In this document: positions 61,187-64,000 of the stretch, one piece after another
Layout of the letters: every line of letters starts with the position of its first letter
Position numbering within the stretch: position 1 is the first letter of the stretch
Source: Neovahlkampfia damariscottae
Taxonomy: Eukaryota; Heterolobosea; Selenaionea; Neovahlkampfiida; Neovahlkampfiidae
Length of the DNA stretch: 64,000 bases
Assembly (NCBI GenBank): GCA_016618085.1
Contig: JABLTG010000015.1
Span: 124,001 to 188,000 of the forward strand
Direction of reading: 5' to 3'
Notes under the pieces: model-generated
What the model was told of the DNA's origin: nothing
The model's database searches: none
The model's input: the letters and a program-made list of their open reading frames with translations, nothing else
Translations under genes and position numbers: made by a program

Positions 61187-64000
61187 AGTTTTTGAAAAAA
61201 AATTTTTTTTTATTTTTTTGAGTGATTGTGCATTCTGTTCCATCAACCCATTTTACATCTATATCAACATAATAAAGATAAGCACGGGATGCAGATGATT
61301 TAAATTTTCCAGGAATTCTTGCTACAACATCAAATTTAAATTTCAATTCTTGATTTTCTTTCATACCACGAAGATAAATGACAACATCTCTTCCTTTAAT
61401 TTCATAAAATGCAATTTTATCACTTTTAATTAATTCCTTTAAATTTTCATGTCTTGGTTCTAAACCAGCTGGAATTGAAATGATAGCCATTGTCATTGCT
61501 TGTTTTTCATTTGATAAATTTTTAATTTCAACATTCATTTCACCAACAGATCCTTCTTCAAATATTTCACTTGATAGATAAGTTTTCAAATCAATTTCAC
61601 ATTTATCTGAACTATCAGGTTTGTTTGAAAAATAACGAACGGAAATTAAAAATGGTAATTTTCCCTTTCCTTTGATTTTAAATGATAAAGTGTGATCTCC
61701 AGTGGTTAATAGATTTGAATCAAGATCAATTTCAACAAGTCCATCTTCCTTTTTTTTTCCTAAATCTACTGGAAATTCATTTTCATCCAATGAATATGAA
61801 ACAGAAATATCATCAGTTGGTCCACTTCTGTTAGAATCATATTTAACAATTGCTTTCAATGCTAAAATAGTGGATTGAATGTTTCCAAATCTACCATTGG
61901 TGCATTGTTTCAATAACCAATTCAATATTTTCACTGTATTTTTCATCATTCATCCATGTTAAAATAGCAATAGCAGTAGTCTTAATATTTAAAGATTTTC
62001 CCCTTGAACATGTGATTGTTGTTTTTGCTTGTGAAACTTCACCAGTTTTTTCTTGATTTTCAACAATTTTCTTTGCAAGTTCATTGGCTTCTTTCACCTT
62101 TTTTGTGCTAAAAAGAGTGGATGCTGAAAGACCCCATAAATATGCATCTTTCTTTGTTAATGCATCTTTATATGTATAGTCAATTTCTAAATCTAATCCT
62201 GTTTCACCAGCCTCAATTAAAGACCAAATAATATATGTATTTGTTATATCTTTAGGAGCTGATCCAAAATCATCTAATGCTTTTGAATCTAATGTAAATA
62301 TTCCTTTTCCATCTCTTCTTGAGTATAACCATTTTTTAGTTGGGAGAGCATTGATTGATCAACAGGGAATACTTTTGACATATCCATGAATTTCAAGGTT
62401 CCATAAGCTGTCAAAGCTTCATTTTCAGGTTCTCTTCCAAACCATTCATAGCCACCATTTTTACATTCATAAGAAATCAATCTTTTGTATCCCTTTTCTA
62501 ATAAATCATATGACTTCTTGATAACTTCTGGATCAATACCTTCATGAGATGTGAAATATTGATGAGCAATGATGGTTGGATAAGTAGTCTTTGAAAAATT
62601 AAAAATCTAAAAAATTACCGAACTAGTTTGTTCAAAACAACCTGATGGGTTTCTCAACAAGGAAGTAAGTGCTGATTGTAATTGTCCAACAGTTTTAGAT
62701 AAAATTTGATGTTTGATTCAATAGAAGACATATCAGCATCTTTTGGAACTGTAAAAACGAAATCTTCATCTTTTTCTAGTTTACTACTCAATGAGATGTC
62801 AAATGGAAATCCAACTGGAACAAAATCAACTTTTCTTGTAATTTGATCTGAAAATACGCCTGCTGATGCATTAATAGTGAATTCAAATGCAAATTCAGAG
62901 TGATCAACTGTTAAATCTAAATATTTTTTTGTTCTTTTTTTGGAAGCAACTCTAAATGAATCTTTGAATGTGGAGTTCTTTGATTCAATTACTGTATTGG
63001 AAAGTTTATGTTTGAGTGATACTTTCAAATCTTCTGGTGATTCATTGACAATTGAAATTGTAATTGAGATGAAATCACCAACTGTTGCTTCTATTGGAAG
63101 TTTAGCTTCAACATAAAAAGGTTCTTTGCTTTCGATAGCTTTATCACTTGATGCTAAAACTCCTTTTTTTGTGAATGCATCTAATTCAAGTTAATAAAGA
63201 ATGTATTTTACCAATCATGATTCTATAGCTCGTAACTGAATCACTTAAATCAAATTCAAATGAAGATTCACCAACTTTTGTTAGTGTTGAAGCTGACCAA
63301 TAAAGTGTTTCGACAAAATGTGACCTTTCTCCTTGTTGACGAGTTGGATTTTTCTTAAATGAATAAATTCTTGTCATTACATTATCTTGGAGAGGTTTCT
63401 CAGTAATATCAAATTCTTCATCGAAATCAAATAATCTCTTTTTCTTCTTTTTCATTTTTTTATCACCCACATCTTTTTTATCTTTCTTTGCAGGTTTTGG
63501 TTTATTGAGTTTTGCCGGTTTAATATTTGGTTTTGCTTTGACAACTTTTTTCATTTTCATTTTCATTTCCATTTTTTTTTCCCAACTCCATTTGTTCTCT
63601 TTTTTCCGTGAACATTCTTTTTTTCATTCCTCCTTTTCTTCTACGAACAAATTTTTCTTCATCATCACTGCTGTCATCATTTTCATTATAGAGCTCTTGT
63701 GATGGTTTTCCTTCATGAAAAGCAACAACTCTTTCACCAATTTCACCTTTTAATTCTATGAATTTTTTAATATCCATAAATGAAAATCTTCTCCATCCTT
63801 GTGTTCCAAGTAATAAATCAACTGCAATTTCAGCATTTTCATGATCACTTAAATAAATATGTGCATCTTCAAAATGTTCAACTTCATTTTCTAAAAATAC
63901 CATTTGTTGGAGTCTTGGTGCTCTTTTTCTTTTTTCAACTGATGTTAAAACTGATTCATCCGTAACAGTAATTCCAACAACAGCATCAACAGGTTTTCCA
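61092..64000 (-). CDS. Alpha-2-macroglobulin family thioester protein, 5'-truncated and frame-broken
   Basis: The gene enters from the right edge. Segments match the bacterial-type A2M family found in some protists: 'YLSDHENAEIAVDLLLGTQGWRRF', 'EPFYVEAKLPIEATVGDFI', the thioester site GCFEQT (62625-62642), 'YECKNGGYEWFGREPENEALTAYG' and 'GRFGNIQSTILALKAI'. The Cys and Gln of C-x-E-Q are intact, so protease trapping by thioester is the likely role. Two introns are clear (62589-62618, 63181-63211). Continuity needs at least three frame changes, each at a run of A near 61939, 62332 and 62693, and a possible fourth at 63572. These may be sequencing slips or real decay. The stop may be at about 61211 rather than 61092. 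Confidence 0.8.

Overview
The window is a compact, very AT-rich piece of nuclear chromosome from a free-living unicellular eukaryote. It encodes eukaryotic XPB, XPG, RPSA, Hsp104, F-box, BTB, DHHC and RGS proteins. TAA, TAG and TGA all act as stops, so the code is standard. Genes lie tail-to-tail or head-to-head with 5 to 300 bp between them. Most carry one to eight GT-AG introns of only 26 to 53 nt; one intron in the ribosomal protein gene RPSA is 206 nt. For almost every multi-exon gene I rebuilt, the exon lengths add up to a whole number of codons. The domain content (membrane RGS receptors, PPR-methyltransferase fusion, jacalin/BTB/SPRY, SKICH-like repeats, front-end desaturase, mitochondrial enoyl reductase) suggests an aerobic, mitochondriate protist. 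A heterolobosean-like or other deep-branching amoeboflagellate is possible, but no marker here fixes the species. I found no transposons, viral remnants, CRISPR arrays or long repeats.

Layout. 1-8.1 kb: fascin-like end of a gene, an intron-bearing tRNA-Asp, an SDR, two tandem CxxC paralogs, an F-box/chromodomain protein, Hsp104 and an ankyrin protein. 8.1-14.5 kb: a DHHC palmitoyltransferase, a coiled-coil protein, a secreted cationic Cys-rich protein and a 7TM-RGS receptor. 14.5-26.7 kb: XPG and a RING-SNF2 ATPase, a C2-kinase-kelch-GTPase fusion, a SKICH-like repeat protein and a BTB protein. 27-34 kb: a Kazal inhibitor with an EF-hand, a four-CBS membrane protein, two LRR proteins and a KEKE membrane protein. 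34-41.4 kb: an ABHD17-like hydrolase, XPB, an RRM protein, a UPF0390-like protein and a PPR-TrmB fusion. 41.7-51.5 kb: a HAMP-PAS-RGS sensor, EI24, a cytochrome-b5 desaturase, four unrecognised proteins and an EVE protein. 52-64 kb: SPATA20/YyaL, RPSA, an SLC5 symporter, a jacalin-BTB-BACK-SPRY protein, MECR and an alpha-2-macroglobulin whose frame is broken.

Three signals stand out. First, splicing is extreme: a 3-nt exon rebuilds the catalytic DHHC motif of the palmitoyltransferase, a 2-nt exon keeps the ABHD17-like hydrolase in frame, and further internal exons are 10, 11 and 24 nt. Second, a CCAATCA element, in either orientation, lies about 3 to 45 nt before the ATG of most genes, so it looks like the lineage's core promoter element. 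Third, signalling genes are built from unusual fusions: two different membrane receptors end in RGS domains, and one protein joins a C2 domain, a kinase, kelch repeats and a GTPase.

Links between genes: XPB and XPG both act in nucleotide excision repair. The DHHC enzyme and the ABHD17-like hydrolase are opposite halves of a protein S-acylation cycle. The Kazal, Cys-rich and macroglobulin proteins look secreted.
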